A DNA stretch of 64,000 bases from Paenibacillus cymbidii (GTDB lineage Bacteria > Bacillota > Bacilli > Paenibacillales > NBRC-103111): the NCBI RefSeq assembly GCF_004764705.1, contig NZ_SHLX01000042.1, positions 1-64,000 on the forward strand, given 5' to 3'. The notes under the pieces were generated by a model. That model worked only from the letters and a program-made list of their open reading frames with translations, was not told the DNA's origin and ran no database searches. This document shows, piece by piece, positions 9,180 to 17,639 of this stretch; position 1 is the stretch's first letter, and every line of letters begins with the position of its first letter. Position numbers and translations under genes: made by a program.

Positions 9180-11922
9180 CACTTTCGCGCAGGTACGGCA
9201 GACGCAGCACAACGGACGTCCATTCCCCCGCGGCGCTGTCGACGGCAAGGCCGTAAGGCCGGCCGAAATGCAGGCGGATGCGGCTGTGCACATTGTACAG
9301 CCCCACATGCCCGCGAACGCCCGATTCCTGCGTCAGCTCCGCCTGCAGTGCGCGCAGCCGCTCCTCCGCGATGCCCGAACCGTTGTCGGCTACCTGCAGC
9401 AGCAGCATGTCATCCTCCCGGCGGCAGGAGACAACGACGCGCAGCGTCCGCTCCTCCGTCTGCTCGTTGTGGCGGATCGCATTTTCGATGAGGGGCTGCA
9501 GCAGCATTTTGACTACCGTGCAATTGTTCAGCGCGGCATCCTCCTCCCAGACGAAAACGATCCGATCGCCAAAGCGGAAGCCCATGATGTCGGCATACGC
9601 CTTGGCGTAGTCCAGTTCCTCCCCCAGCGTCGTCAGCGGATATTCCTTGCCCATCGCGAAGCGGAACAACCGGCTGAGCAGGCCGATCATCTCCACGGCG
9701 CCGTCTCCGTCCCCTTCTTCGATCGCATACATGATGTTTTCCAGCGTGTTATGCAGAAAGTGCGGGTTGATTTGCGCCTGCAGCGCATCGATCTGCAGCA
9801 CCATCTGGCGGCGGTCGGCCAGCACCCGTTCGCCCGCGAGCTGCTCAATCCGTTCCAGCATCCGGTTGAACGACGTCTGCAGCTGGCCGACCTCATCGAT
9901 CGCATACGGCTCCTCGCGGATAGGCCCGATCGATCCATCCGGCTGCTGCAGGAAAAACCGGGCGTTCATGGCGGCGAACGGGCTCAGCAAATACTGCGAC
10001 AAGCCGTACGCAAGCAGCATCGCCAGCAGCAACACGATAACCATCAAATAAATATCGTCGTAGATGATCGCCTCGGCTTGGCCGCGCATCGCCGTATAGT
10101 CGTAACGCGACACAAGATACCAAGGCAAATCGCCGATCCGATTGGCAAAATACAAGGCCGTCTCCCCTCCCGACGCGTACCCGTTCAACTGCGAAACAGG
10201 AAGCGGCAGCGGCGCGGTGGAACCGATCTTCTCCGGATCGGGATGAGACAGGATGCGTCCGTTCTCGTCGGCGATGAACGAGGTCCCTCCGTACGATTCC
10301 AGGGAAGCGTACAGGTTGGACCAATATACCTCCTCCACATCGACCGCAAGAAACCCGTCAGGGCTTGCCGCCGTGCGGTTCAATGCGACGATCGCCATGC
10401 CGAGGCTGATCGCGGTGGAGCCGCTGCCGGCTTGCGCATAGTAGAACAGATTCCTGCGCTCCGAATGCATCTGGAGGTAGAAGGGTTCCGGCAGCCGGTT
10501 GTTCCACGGATTGCGGCTTGCATACAGCAAGCGGTTGTCGGCGGTGTAGATGGCCACGGTATCCTGCCCGAGCGGAGACGAGCGGAGCGCCATCATAATC
10601 GGGGCGAACGGCTCCGCGTCTTCCGGCCGATTGACGAATCGGATGACGCCGGAGTCGTAGGCGAGCCGGGCGAGCACGATTTTTTTCTGCTCGACGAACA
10701 GCTCGATGCGGTGCACCGTCTTCTCGAACGTCGCCTCGTAAGTGCGCCGCAGCTCCTGCGATATGATTTGGGTGGAGTGCCGGAAGACGAGCGCGACGAA
10801 CAGGATGATTGGCAGCAGGATGGTGACCGTGAAATAAAAAAACAGCCGATCCCGCATGGTGACCCGCGATCTTTTAAGATTGGCGCCTGCCGGCTGCCTC
10901 CACCGGTCGCGCAGCTGATGGTACCGGCCCATCGAGCGGATCAGGCCGTGCAGCGGGCGAAGCATTTGGTCTCGCAGCAGCGTGGCCAACACGAAAGAAA
11001 GCAAGGCGCAGCCGAGCAAAGCGGCGGCGAAGAAGGCGCCGATCGTCGGCAATTGGGGGCGGAGCACATTGCCGGAGAACTCGGCGAAGACGAGATACAA
11101 GTCGGAGAAGCCGATATCGCGCGTATAGTAGCGCTTGCCCTTCCACCACTTCCCCTTCGTCCAGGCCGCAGGCGCCTGCAGCGGCGCGACATCGGCCGCC
11201 ACGCCGGCGCCGCGGTACAGCACGTTCCCGTCGCCGGCAACAATCGCGATCGCTTCGTCGTAAGGAATGCGATGTTTCAAATTGTCCGGCGCAAGCTGGA
11301 TGATAATCATGCCGTAGCCGCCGCCGCTTCCGAACGATGGAATGGAGCCCGCCAAATAAACCGCCTGATTCAGCCGATCCAGGTTATCCCGCAGCTGCGG
11401 CTCCGTTACGTCGGCACGGGTTATGCCCAGGGCGGCATAGGTTTCTCCTTCGGGTACGAGCCGAATTTGCCGCATCGGGCGGAACAGATCCGGCAGGCGC
11501 TTGTCCAGCGGATACGCGAACAACGGCCGGTCGGTGCCGTATTGTGCGGACGTCGTAACCACGTCAATGCGGGCGATAAAATCGTTGTCCTTCTTGAAAT
11601 TGAACAAAGCCGCTTCCACGTCGAGCGAAAGCGTAACCCGCTCGTAGGAGGAAGCGGCCGATCCGGCGAGCCGGTCGATTGTGCCAAGGAACGGCTCATT
11701 GCCGCGCAGCCCTTCCAATGCCTGATAAACATCCTCGAACTGTTTTTTCGTATCGACGGTCGTCTGGCTCAGTTTGATTTCGAGCAGGTCGTTCACCTTT
11801 TGGTCGATGAACGATTTGGTCTTGAAGTAGAGCACCGCACAGACAATCAACAGCAGCACGGATACCGTCAGCAGCGAAAACAGCATGAGGAACCGCGTGA
11901 GCGGAACAGGGCGCTGGTTCAC
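9154..11922 (-). CDS. YesM-like sensor histidine kinase with a duplicated sensor half
   Basis: The 922-residue membrane kinase has two halves. The N-terminal half (about 1-360) has a membrane segment, an extracytoplasmic region, a second membrane segment and a HAMP-like LLRDQMLRPLHGLIRSM stretch. It then restarts with a second membrane segment (LFFYFTVTILLPIILFVAL) and a Cache-like sensor, HAMP region, the H-box INPHFLHNTLENIMYAI near residue 720, and a HATPase with NGSGI. YesM kinases are usually about 580-600 residues, so this is about 320 residues longer. The GTG start at 11922 overlaps the regulator stop (GTGA) and has GGAGGAGG upstream, so the two are translationally coupled. Confidence 0.88.
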   Translation of the reverse strand: MNQRPVPLTRFLMLFSLLTVSVLLLIVCAVLYFKTKSFIDQKVNDLLEIKLSQTTVDTKKQFEDVYQALEGLRGNEPFLGTIDRLAGSAASSYERVTLSLDVEAALFNFKKDNDFIARIDVVTTSAQYGTDRPLFAYPLDKRLPDLFRPMRQIRLVPEGETYAALGITRADVTEPQLRDNLDRLNQAVYLAGSIPSFGSGGGYGMIIIQLAPDNLKHRIPYDEAIAIVAGDGNVLYRGAGVAADVAPLQAPAAWTKGKWWKGKRYYTRDIGFSDLYLVFAEFSGNVLRPQLPTIGAFFAAALLGCALLSFVLATLLRDQMLRPLHGLIRSMGRYHQLRDRWRQPAGANLKRSRVTMRDRLFFYFTVTILLPIILFVALVFRHSTQIISQELRRTYEATFEKTVHRIELFVEQKKIVLARLAYDSGVIRFVNRPEDAEPFAPIMMALRSSPLGQDTVAIYTADNRLLYASRNPWNNRLPEPFYLQMHSERRNLFYYAQAGSGSTAISLGMAIVALNRTAASPDGFLAVDVEEVYWSNLYASLESYGGTSFIADENGRILSHPDPEKIGSTAPLPLPVSQLNGYASGGETALYFANRIGDLPWYLVSRYDYTAMRGQAEAIIYDDIYLMVIVLLLAMLLAYGLSQYLLSPFAAMNARFFLQQPDGSIGPIREEPYAIDEVGQLQTSFNRMLERIEQLAGERVLADRRQMVLQIDALQAQINPHFLHNTLENIMYAIEEGDGDGAVEMIGLLSRLFRFAMGKEYPLTTLGEELDYAKAYADIMGFRFGDRIVFVWEEDAALNNCTVVKMLLQPLIENAIRHNEQTEERTLRVVVSCRREDDMLLLQVADNGSGIAEERLRALQAELTQESGVRGHVGLYNVHSRIRLHFGRPYGLAVDSAAGEWTSVVLRLPYLRESAEHFANES

Positions 11923-12779
11923 ACGCCATCCTCCTCCGCCCATGCGGCGGCTGGGCCATTCGTTGGCATGGCCGCCTTGCCTTCCTGATACTCGCGGGGA
12001 GTGACACCGGTAATTTTTTTGAACACCTTATTGAAGTAAGAGAAGCTGGCGAACCCGACGCTGACGGAAATGTCGCTGATTTTGCCGTCCGTGCGGAGCA
12101 GCAGCTCTGTCGCCCGGGCGATGCGCAGCTCGTTCAAATAGTCGACGAAGCTGTAGCCGGTCTCGCGATTGAACAACGAGCTGAAATAGTTCGGATTCAG
12201 GTGGAGGTGGCCCGCCACATCTTCCAAACGGATCTTGTCCTCGTAAAAATGGTCGATGTACCGCTTCGCTTCCGCAATGTACAGGTTACGCTCCAGCTGC
12301 GTCCTTGCCCCGGTCGCGGTTTCCCCGGTTCCGGAGATTGCGGAATCGCCGCCGGAGGCAGGCGGGCCGCCTGCCGGCTCGTTCCCCGCCGTCTTCAGCG
12401 GCGACGTGCCGAGCTCGCGGGCGATCTTCCCGAACAACTGCCGGAACTCCCGCCGAATGAGCGGCTTCAGCATATACCCTCGCGCATCGAAACGCATCGC
12501 TTCCTGCGCGTAGGCAAAATCGTCGTACGCGCTCATGATCGCCGTACGAATATGCGGGTATTCGCGATGAATGCGCTCGACCAGCTGGAGCCCGCTCATG
12601 CCGGGCATCCGGATGTCGGTGAGCACCACCTGCGGCTGCAGCTGGCGGATCATCCGCCACGCCTTTTCCCCGTTTTCCGCGCTTCCGATCACCTCGAAAC
12701 CGAATTCCTGCCAAGGCATTTTGCTCGCCACGCGCTCGCGAATTTTTTTCTCGTCGTCCACGATGAGCACCCGATACAT
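11919..12779 (-). CDS. YesN-like response regulator with AraC DNA-binding domain
   Basis: The 286-residue protein has a receiver domain (acidic DD at residues 8-9, phospho-acceptor Asp55 in VVLTDIRMPG, conserved LKP near 103) and a C-terminal AraC double helix-turn-helix (about 170-265, with SDISVSVGFASFSYFNKVFKKITGVTP split across the two helices). It pairs with the downstream kinase. Regulators of this architecture bind tandem direct repeats, and such repeats occur upstream of this gene and of the binding-protein gene (inference for the link). The ribosome site is GGGAGGGG. Confidence 0.92.
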   Translation of the reverse strand: MYRVLIVDDEKKIRERVASKMPWQEFGFEVIGSAENGEKAWRMIRQLQPQVVLTDIRMPGMSGLQLVERIHREYPHIRTAIMSAYDDFAYAQEAMRFDARGYMLKPLIRREFRQLFGKIARELGTSPLKTAGNEPAGGPPASGGDSAISGTGETATGARTQLERNLYIAEAKRYIDHFYEDKIRLEDVAGHLHLNPNYFSSLFNRETGYSFVDYLNELRIARATELLLRTDGKISDISVSVGFASFSYFNKVFKKITGVTPREYQEGKAAMPTNGPAAAWAEEDGV

Positions 12780-12887
12780 CCCGGTCCCCTCCCGATACCC
12801 TCAGATGTGTATAGGACGAAGCGTTGTCTGTTTCATTATAATCGCTGGCACGGACGATCGGATAGCGCTGCCGGCGCCGCTAGTACA

Positions 12888-12955
12888 AGTATAGAAACAT
12901 TGCCGGCGCCGAACTAAAAAAATGTTCAGGTCTCCATAGCAAAATGTTCAGGTCT
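12888..12955 (-). promoter_or_regulatory. Promoter and tandem operator of the two-component operon
   Basis: Minus-strand -10 TATACT (12893-12888). The identical 15-mer AAAATGTTCAGGTCT occurs at 12919-12933 and 12941-12955, 22 nt apart, with the proximal copy 25 nt upstream of the -10 box and abutting the -35 position. The rest of the 331-bp divergent region holds a GC-rich duplication (CCGGCGCCG at about 12871 and 12903) and the promoter of the LacI gene. Confidence 0.65.
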
Positions 12956-13013
12956 TCGACGGAAATGCAAAAAGCAGGCCGGAATGGCAACCAGCCGGGC
13001 CGTTTGCACGAAG

Positions 13014-13043
13014 TTGGACAGAAAAAATGCAGGGGAGTAAAAT
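13014..13043 (+). promoter_or_regulatory. Probable sigma-A promoter of the LacI gene
   Basis: -35 TTGGAC (13014-13019), 18-nt spacer, -10 TAAAAT (13038-13043), located 68 nt upstream of the GTG start. Confidence 0.45.
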
Positions 13044-13110
13044 AGACGAAAGGGATAAGAAGCGGGAATTCAGCTTTTGCCAGAAATCGATTGCCGAAGG
13101 GGCCTGTCCA

Positions 13111-14142
13111 GTGAACAAATCGCTCACCATCCACGACATCGCCAAAATGGCCGGGGTGTCCTCCGCTACCGTATCCCGCGTGCTGAGCAACAGCACATAC
13201 CCGGTCAGTGCCGCGAACCGCGAAAAAATAGTGCGCATCGCCAAAGAAACGAACTACGTGCCGAACCTGCTCGGCAAGCAATTGAAGACGAACACGAACA
13301 TGACGCTGGCGGCTATCATCCCATCGATCACGAATCCGTTCTACTCCTCGGTCGTGCTCGGCATCGAAGAAATAGCCCGGGAGAACCGCTATCAGGTACT
13401 GCTTTGCAACTCGCTGCAGGATGCCCGGCTTGAGGACGAATACGTGAAGTCGATTTTCGAGAAGCAGGTCAAGGGGCTGATTATCTCCTCAATCTCCGCC
13501 GACACGAAGCTGCTGAAGCGGTACATCGCCAAAGGGCTGCACGTTGTCGCGCTCGATCAGAAGCTGGAGGAGGACGGCATACTCCAGATCGAATTCGATT
13601 ATCGCAAGGGCGGGTACCTGGCAGCCGCCCACCTGATTGCGAGCGGCCATCGGCGGATCGCCTACGTGACGTCGCCGCTTGACCGGCCGAGCCGCAGAAG
13701 CATTTGCCGCGGCTACGAGGACGCGCTGCGCGAGCACGGGCTGGCTCCGACGATCCAGGTCGCCGAGAGCGAAGAAATTTACGACGGCGTCTACGAATTC
13801 GACAACGGCAAACGGCTGACGCGCCGGCTGCTGGAGCTCTCCGACCGGCCGACCGCCATCCTCGCCTGCAACGATATGACCGCCGTCGGGGTCATGAACG
13901 AACTGATGGCGGCCGGCGTTCAGGTGCCGCGGGAGATGTCGGTCATGGGCTTCGACGATATTGCGTTCTCCCGGATGACGGTGCCGCCGCTGACAACCGT
14001 GAAGCAGCCCGACTATGAAATGGGCCGGCTCGCCTGTCAATTCCTGACGGACAGGCTGTCAGGCAAACCGATGCCGCAGATGGAAATTATGCTGCAACCG
14101 AAGCTGGTTGTCCGCGAATCGGTAGCAGCTCCGCTCGTCTAG
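13111..14142 (+). CDS. LacI/GalR family transcriptional regulator
   Basis: The 343-residue protein begins with the LacI headpiece (LTIHDIAKMAGVSSATVSRV, residues 4-23) and continues with a periplasmic-binding-protein-like effector domain ending in the dimer region (FDDIAFSRMTVPPLTTV). The start is the GTG at 13111, with GAAGGGG upstream and the headpiece immediately after; an upstream ATG would add 28 residues unlike the family. It is divergent from the two-component operon and is followed by the NagB-like gene, whose upstream region has a perfect LacI-style palindrome (14219-14236). It probably senses a sugar or sugar phosphate. Confidence 0.92.
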   Translation: MNKSLTIHDIAKMAGVSSATVSRVLSNSTYPVSAANREKIVRIAKETNYVPNLLGKQLKTNTNMTLAAIIPSITNPFYSSVVLGIEEIARENRYQVLLCNSLQDARLEDEYVKSIFEKQVKGLIISSISADTKLLKRYIAKGLHVVALDQKLEEDGILQIEFDYRKGGYLAAAHLIASGHRRIAYVTSPLDRPSRRSICRGYEDALREHGLAPTIQVAESEEIYDGVYEFDNGKRLTRRLLELSDRPTAILACNDMTAVGVMNELMAAGVQVPREMSVMGFDDIAFSRMTVPPLTTVKQPDYEMGRLACQFLTDRLSGKPMPQMEIMLQPKLVVRESVAAPLV

Positions 14143-14218
14143 CAAGAAGGACGCCGCGTGCCCGCGCCGCAATTTGCGGTTGCGGGCTTCCGAAGCGTTG
14201 TGGTAAGCTTAACGCGGA

Positions 14219-14236
14219 ATAGTAATCGATTACTAT
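14219..14236. promoter_or_regulatory. LacI-type operator palindrome upstream of the NagB-like gene
   Basis: ATAGTAATCGATTACTAT is a perfect 18-bp palindrome with a central CG, the pattern typical of LacI/GalR operators. It lies 24 nt before the NagB-like start and 77 nt after the LacI gene, so it is a likely target of that repressor. Confidence 0.6.
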
Positions 14237-14259
14237 AAATGCGATAAGGAGTGGCAAGC

Positions 14260-14997
14260 ATGCAGCTGAACATACTGGAAACGGCCGACGAACTGGGCCG
14301 CAGAGCCGCGGAGGAAGCCGCCGTCTGGCTTCGGCAACAGATTGGACGGCAGGGGAAAGCCCGCGTCGTTTTGTCGACGGGAGCGTCGCAATTCGCTTTT
14401 TTCGAGCATTTCGTCAAGCAGGAGCTCGATTGGACCGCTGTCGAGATGTTCCATCTCGACGAATATATCGGCTTGCCGGAATCACATCCGGCCAGCTTCC
14501 GCCGCTACCTGCGGCAGCGCTTCGTCTCGCGCGTACCGCTGCGCAAAGCCCATCTGATCGACGGCGAAGGCGATGCGGCGCGGATGATCGCCGAGTTGGA
14601 AGCCGCTGCGGCGGAAGCGCCATTCGATCTCGGCCTCATCGGCATCGGTGAAAACGCGCACATCGCCTTCAACGACCCGCCGGCCGATTTTGACACCGAC
14701 ACGGCCTACAAAATCGTCGATCTGGACGAAGATTGCAAGGCGCAGCAAGTGCGCGAAGGCTGGTTCGCGACGAATGCGGACGTTCCCGCGCAAGCGATTT
14801 CGATGACGGTGAAGCAGATCATGCGCTGCCGCCGCATCATTTCGTGCGTGCCGGGGCAAGTCAAGGCGAATGCGATCCAGATGACGCTCGCGAGCGAATT
14901 GACACCGACGGTTCCGGCGACGATGCTGAAGCGGCACCCCGAATGGTCGCTCTACCTCGACCGGGCATCGGCATCCTTGCTGCCGGTCGCCTGGTAA
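14260..14997 (+). CDS. Glucosamine-6-phosphate deaminase-like enzyme (NagB family)
   Basis: The 245-residue protein has the NagB/6-phosphogluconolactonase fold: VVLSTGASQ (phosphate loop, near residue 37), MFHLDEYIG (near 64) and GIGENAHIAFNDPPADF (near 128). NagB converts glucosamine-6-phosphate to fructose-6-phosphate and ammonia. In E. coli NagB the last motif reads G-x-D-G-H-I-A-F-N-E-P; here the Asp is Asn and the Glu is Asp, so activity or substrate may differ. The start is the ATG at 14260 after AAGGAG. A LacI-type operator lies just upstream. It may deaminate an amino-sugar phosphate from the imported glycan. Confidence 0.78.
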   Translation: MQLNILETADELGRRAAEEAAVWLRQQIGRQGKARVVLSTGASQFAFFEHFVKQELDWTAVEMFHLDEYIGLPESHPASFRRYLRQRFVSRVPLRKAHLIDGEGDAARMIAELEAAAAEAPFDLGLIGIGENAHIAFNDPPADFDTDTAYKIVDLDEDCKAQQVREGWFATNADVPAQAISMTVKQIMRCRRIISCVPGQVKANAIQMTLASELTPTVPATMLKRHPEWSLYLDRASASLLPVAW

Positions 14998-15133
14998 CGC
15001 CCGACAGCTTCCGGGCAGTTAGCCGCGCCCGGCTCCGGCTTCAGCGGAACGGAGCGCCGGCTCATCCCTCCGCAAGCTCCCCGATCAGGGCGCTTGCCGT
15101 GTAAACCCGCCTGCTCGAGTACGGGAATGATCA

Positions 15134-15325
15134 AAATAAACCATTTTTTATGGCTTATTTCGCCAAAAACGGCCAGTAGCCAAGAAATAGCCAATGATTT
15201 CACTGGCTATTCGCGTAAAAATGCCCGGAATATAGCCATTCGGCCCTAATAGCCAGTGTTTTCACTGGCTATTTCCGACGCGACAGGCGAAATGGAGCCA
15301 ATAAGCCATTTTTTATGGCCTATTT
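15134..15325. repeat. Complete four-palindrome element (copy B)
   Basis: Four short palindromes: H1 at 15134-15160, H2 at 15186-15211, H2 at 15248-15273 and H1 at 15300-15325. Centre-to-centre spacings are about 51.5, 62 and 52 nt. The second H2 has perfect arms AATAGCCAGTG and CACTGGCTATT around TTTT. H1 has arms related to AATAAGCC and GGCTATT around an A/T tract. The element lies between convergent genes (NagB-like and prmC). Confidence 0.85.
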
Positions 15326-15514
15326 TGTCCGCCCGCATACGAACATAGAGGTACGACGGCGAAACGTTCAAGCACACGGAATGTTGGTTCGCCATGGCAT
15401 GGAAACCTGCCGTCAAAGCCAGGTCCGCATCGCGAGCGGCTTCGATGGCTGTTTTCCCCGGCATCGCCACTCCTACGGAGCGTTGAGCCAAGGGGATACC
15501 GGGCAGAAAGCGGT
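15326..15514. other. Intergenic, no gene recognised
   Basis: This stretch of 189 bp between the palindromic element and the prmC stop contains open frames only as readthrough from the prmC antisense or shadow frames. No ribosome site, RNA or known repeat was seen. Confidence 0.5.
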
Positions 15515-16414
15515 CTATTGCGACGCTGCAGGGCCAGCGGCCGGGCGCACCGCCACTACATGCCGGCCAATGCCGGCGAGATCGTCCACCACGCCGACCT
15601 CGTCCCAGTGCCCGGCCGCCCGCAGCATGTCCGCGACATCCGCGGCCTGACCTTGGCCGACCTCGAAGCCGACCAGCCGCGGAACGGCGGGCAGCGACCG
15701 CAGCTGACCGATCATGCGCCGGTACAGGTCGAGCCCGTCCGCTCCGCCGTCGAGCGCGGTATGCGGCTCGAAGTCGCGCACCTCGGTCTGCAGCCCGGCA
15801 ATGTCGCCCGAAGGGATGTACGGCGGGTTGGAGACGAGGATGTCGATCCGCAGCCCGCGCTCGATATGCGGGGCGAGCAAGTCGCCGCGCAGCCAGTCGA
15901 TCCGCGGCGCGACGCCGTTCGCTTCCGCGTTGCCGCGCGCCACCTCCAGCGCCGCCGCCGACAAGTCGGAAGCGACGACGCGCCAGCGCGGGCACAACAC
16001 CGCGGCGCTGACGGCGATGGCGCCGCTGCCGGTGCCGACGTCGGCCAGCAGCGGCGCGCCGTCCGGCCACAGCCGGCGGCCGTGCGCCACGATAGCCTCG
16101 ACGAGCAATTCCGTCTCCGGCCGCGGAATAAGCACGTCGCCGGTCACACGAAACGGCAAGCCGTAAAACTCCTGCCGCCCCGTGATATATTGCAGCGGCT
16201 CCCCCGCCGCTTTGCGTGCCAGCAGCCGCTCCCAGCGCGCCGCAAGCTCCGCCGGGAACGGCTCGGCCCAGCGCAGCAGCAGCCCGGTGCGGTCCCACCC
16301 GAGCAGGTGCTGCAGCAGCAGCTCGGCGCAGGACGCGTCGTCCGTCACGCCCCGCTCCCGCAAAAAAGAAGAAGCCTGCAAATAGGCTTCCCGAATCGTC
16401 ATTGCCTTGACCAT
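15515..16414 (-). CDS. prmC: Release-factor glutamine methyltransferase
   Basis: The 299-residue protein has an N-terminal helical substrate domain (GEPLQYITGRQEFYG near 73) and a SAM-dependent Rossmann domain (ADVGTGSGAIA near 118) with the catalytic NPPY motif (LVSNPPYIPSGDIAG near 188). It methylates the Gln of the GGQ motif of release factors, matching its position directly downstream of prfA (42-nt gap, probable operon). The start is the ATG at 16414 with GGGAGGAG 7 nt upstream. In Bacillus, spoIIR follows closely; here a repeat element and a sugar island intervene. Confidence 0.95.
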   Translation of the reverse strand: MVKAMTIREAYLQASSFLRERGVTDDASCAELLLQHLLGWDRTGLLLRWAEPFPAELAARWERLLARKAAGEPLQYITGRQEFYGLPFRVTGDVLIPRPETELLVEAIVAHGRRLWPDGAPLLADVGTGSGAIAVSAAVLCPRWRVVASDLSAAALEVARGNAEANGVAPRIDWLRGDLLAPHIERGLRIDILVSNPPYIPSGDIAGLQTEVRDFEPHTALDGGADGLDLYRRMIGQLRSLPAVPRLVGFEVGQGQAADVADMLRAAGHWDEVGVVDDLAGIGRHVVAVRPAAGPAASQ

Positions 16415-16456
16415 TTGCAGGCTCCTCCCAACTATCTCCCGACTCGGCTGCAACCG

Positions 16457-17533
16457 TTACAGCGTCGATTCGCCCTTCTCAAGCAGCTCGGCCTGCGCCG
16501 TCATGGTGAGCGTCGACACGATCTCCTCCATGTCGCCGTCCAGCACGGCGTCGAGCCGGTGCAGCGTCAAGCCGACGCGGTGGTCGGTCACCCGGCTCTG
16601 CGGAAAATTGTAGGTGCGAATGCGTTCGCTGCGGTCGCCGGTGCCGACTTTGCTTTTCCGTTCGCCGGCCAGCTTCGACTGCTCCTCCTGCAGGAACTTG
16701 TCGTAAATGCGGGCGCGCAGCACTTGCAGCGCCTTGTCTTTGTTCGAGTTCTGCGACTTGCCGTCCTGGCATGTAGCGACGATGCCGGTCGGAATATGCG
16801 TCACGCGCACGGCCGACTTGGTCGTGTTGACCGACTGGCCGCCGGCGCCGCTCGAGCAGAACGTATCGACGCGGATGTCGCTTTCCTTGATTTCGATTTC
16901 GATTTCTTCGGCTTCCGGCAGCACCGCCACGGTCGAGGTCGACGTATGAATGCGTCCGCCGGATTCCGTTGTCGGGATCCGCTGCACGCGGTGCGCGCCG
17001 CTCTCGAATTTCAGCTTGCTGTACGCGCCCTTGCCGGTCACCATGAAGATGACTTCCTTGAATCCGCCGAGATCGTTCAGGCTGGAGTCAAGCACTTCCA
17101 CGCGCCAGCCCTGGGCGTCGGCGAATTTGGTGTACATGCGGTACAAGTCCGCGGCAAACAATGCCGCTTCGTCGCCGCCGGCCGCGCCGCGAATTTCGAC
17201 GATGACGTTCTTATCGTCGTTCGGGTCTTTCGGCAGCATCAAAATTTTGATCCGTTCCTCCAGCTCTTCCTTGCGTTCGTTCAGTTCGTCGATTTCGAGC
17301 TTCACCATTTCGCGCATCTCGGCGTCCATCTGTTCGTTCTGCATTTCTTTGGCAGCATCGAGCTGTTCCATCACGCTGCGGTACTCCATATACGCTTCGT
17401 AAGCTTCCTGGATCGACGACTGCTCCTTGGAATACTCGCGCAGCTTCTTCGCATCGTTCGCCACATCGGGGTCGCACAGCAGCTCGCTGAGCTTCTCGTA
17501 GCGGTCCGCCAGCGATTGCAACCGGTCCAACAC
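16457..17533 (-). CDS. prfA: Peptide chain release factor 1
   Basis: The 358-residue class I release factor reads UAA and UAG. It has the GGQ motif (SSGAGGQSVNTT, near 227) that triggers peptidyl-tRNA hydrolysis, and a central RIPTTESGG region. The start is the GTG at 17533 (VLDRLQSLADRYEKL), because GAGGTGAT lies 5-8 nt before it; the ATG two codons upstream is inside that site. It is the first gene of a prfA-prmC operon and is preceded by ychF on the same strand, with a hairpin between them. Confidence 0.95.
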   Translation of the reverse strand: MLDRLQSLADRYEKLSELLCDPDVANDAKKLREYSKEQSSIQEAYEAYMEYRSVMEQLDAAKEMQNEQMDAEMREMVKLEIDELNERKEELEERIKILMLPKDPNDDKNVIVEIRGAAGGDEAALFAADLYRMYTKFADAQGWRVEVLDSSLNDLGGFKEVIFMVTGKGAYSKLKFESGAHRVQRIPTTESGGRIHTSTSTVAVLPEAEEIEIEIKESDIRVDTFCSSGAGGQSVNTTKSAVRVTHIPTGIVATCQDGKSQNSNKDKALQVLRARIYDKFLQEEQSKLAGERKSKVGTGDRSERIRTYNFPQSRVTDHRVGLTLHRLDAVLDGDMEEIVSTLTMTAQAELLEKGESTL

Positions 17534-17577
17534 GGGCATCACCTCATTTACGTCTTCACGTTCTTCTTGTCTCCGCT

Positions 17578-17609
17578 CCAAAATAGGCGCCCGTCAACCG
17601 AAGGCGCCT
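17578..17609 (-). terminator. Probable terminator after ychF
   Basis: Stem arms AGGCGCC (17585-17591) and GGCGCCT (17603-17609), followed on the minus strand by ATTTTGG. The U-run is short, so it may be leaky and allow some readthrough into prfA. Confidence 0.5.
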
Positions 17610-17639
17610 GTACTGCCAGTATGCCCCCGCCCCGCCGCG

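Noticed and set aside
8317..11988. Plus-strand ORF of 1223 codons
   Set aside because: It is antisense to the binding-protein and kinase genes. The translation is Arg/Gln-rich, with no domain and no ribosome site, as is common in GC-rich shadow frames.
15134..15325. CRISPR array
   Set aside because: The repeats are palindromes of two alternating types with unequal gaps, only four per locus, occur at several loci, and no cas gene is present.
15246..16298. Minus-strand ORF of 350 codons
   Set aside because: It is out of frame with prmC, and its end is coded by the palindromic element. The prmC frame holds all motifs.
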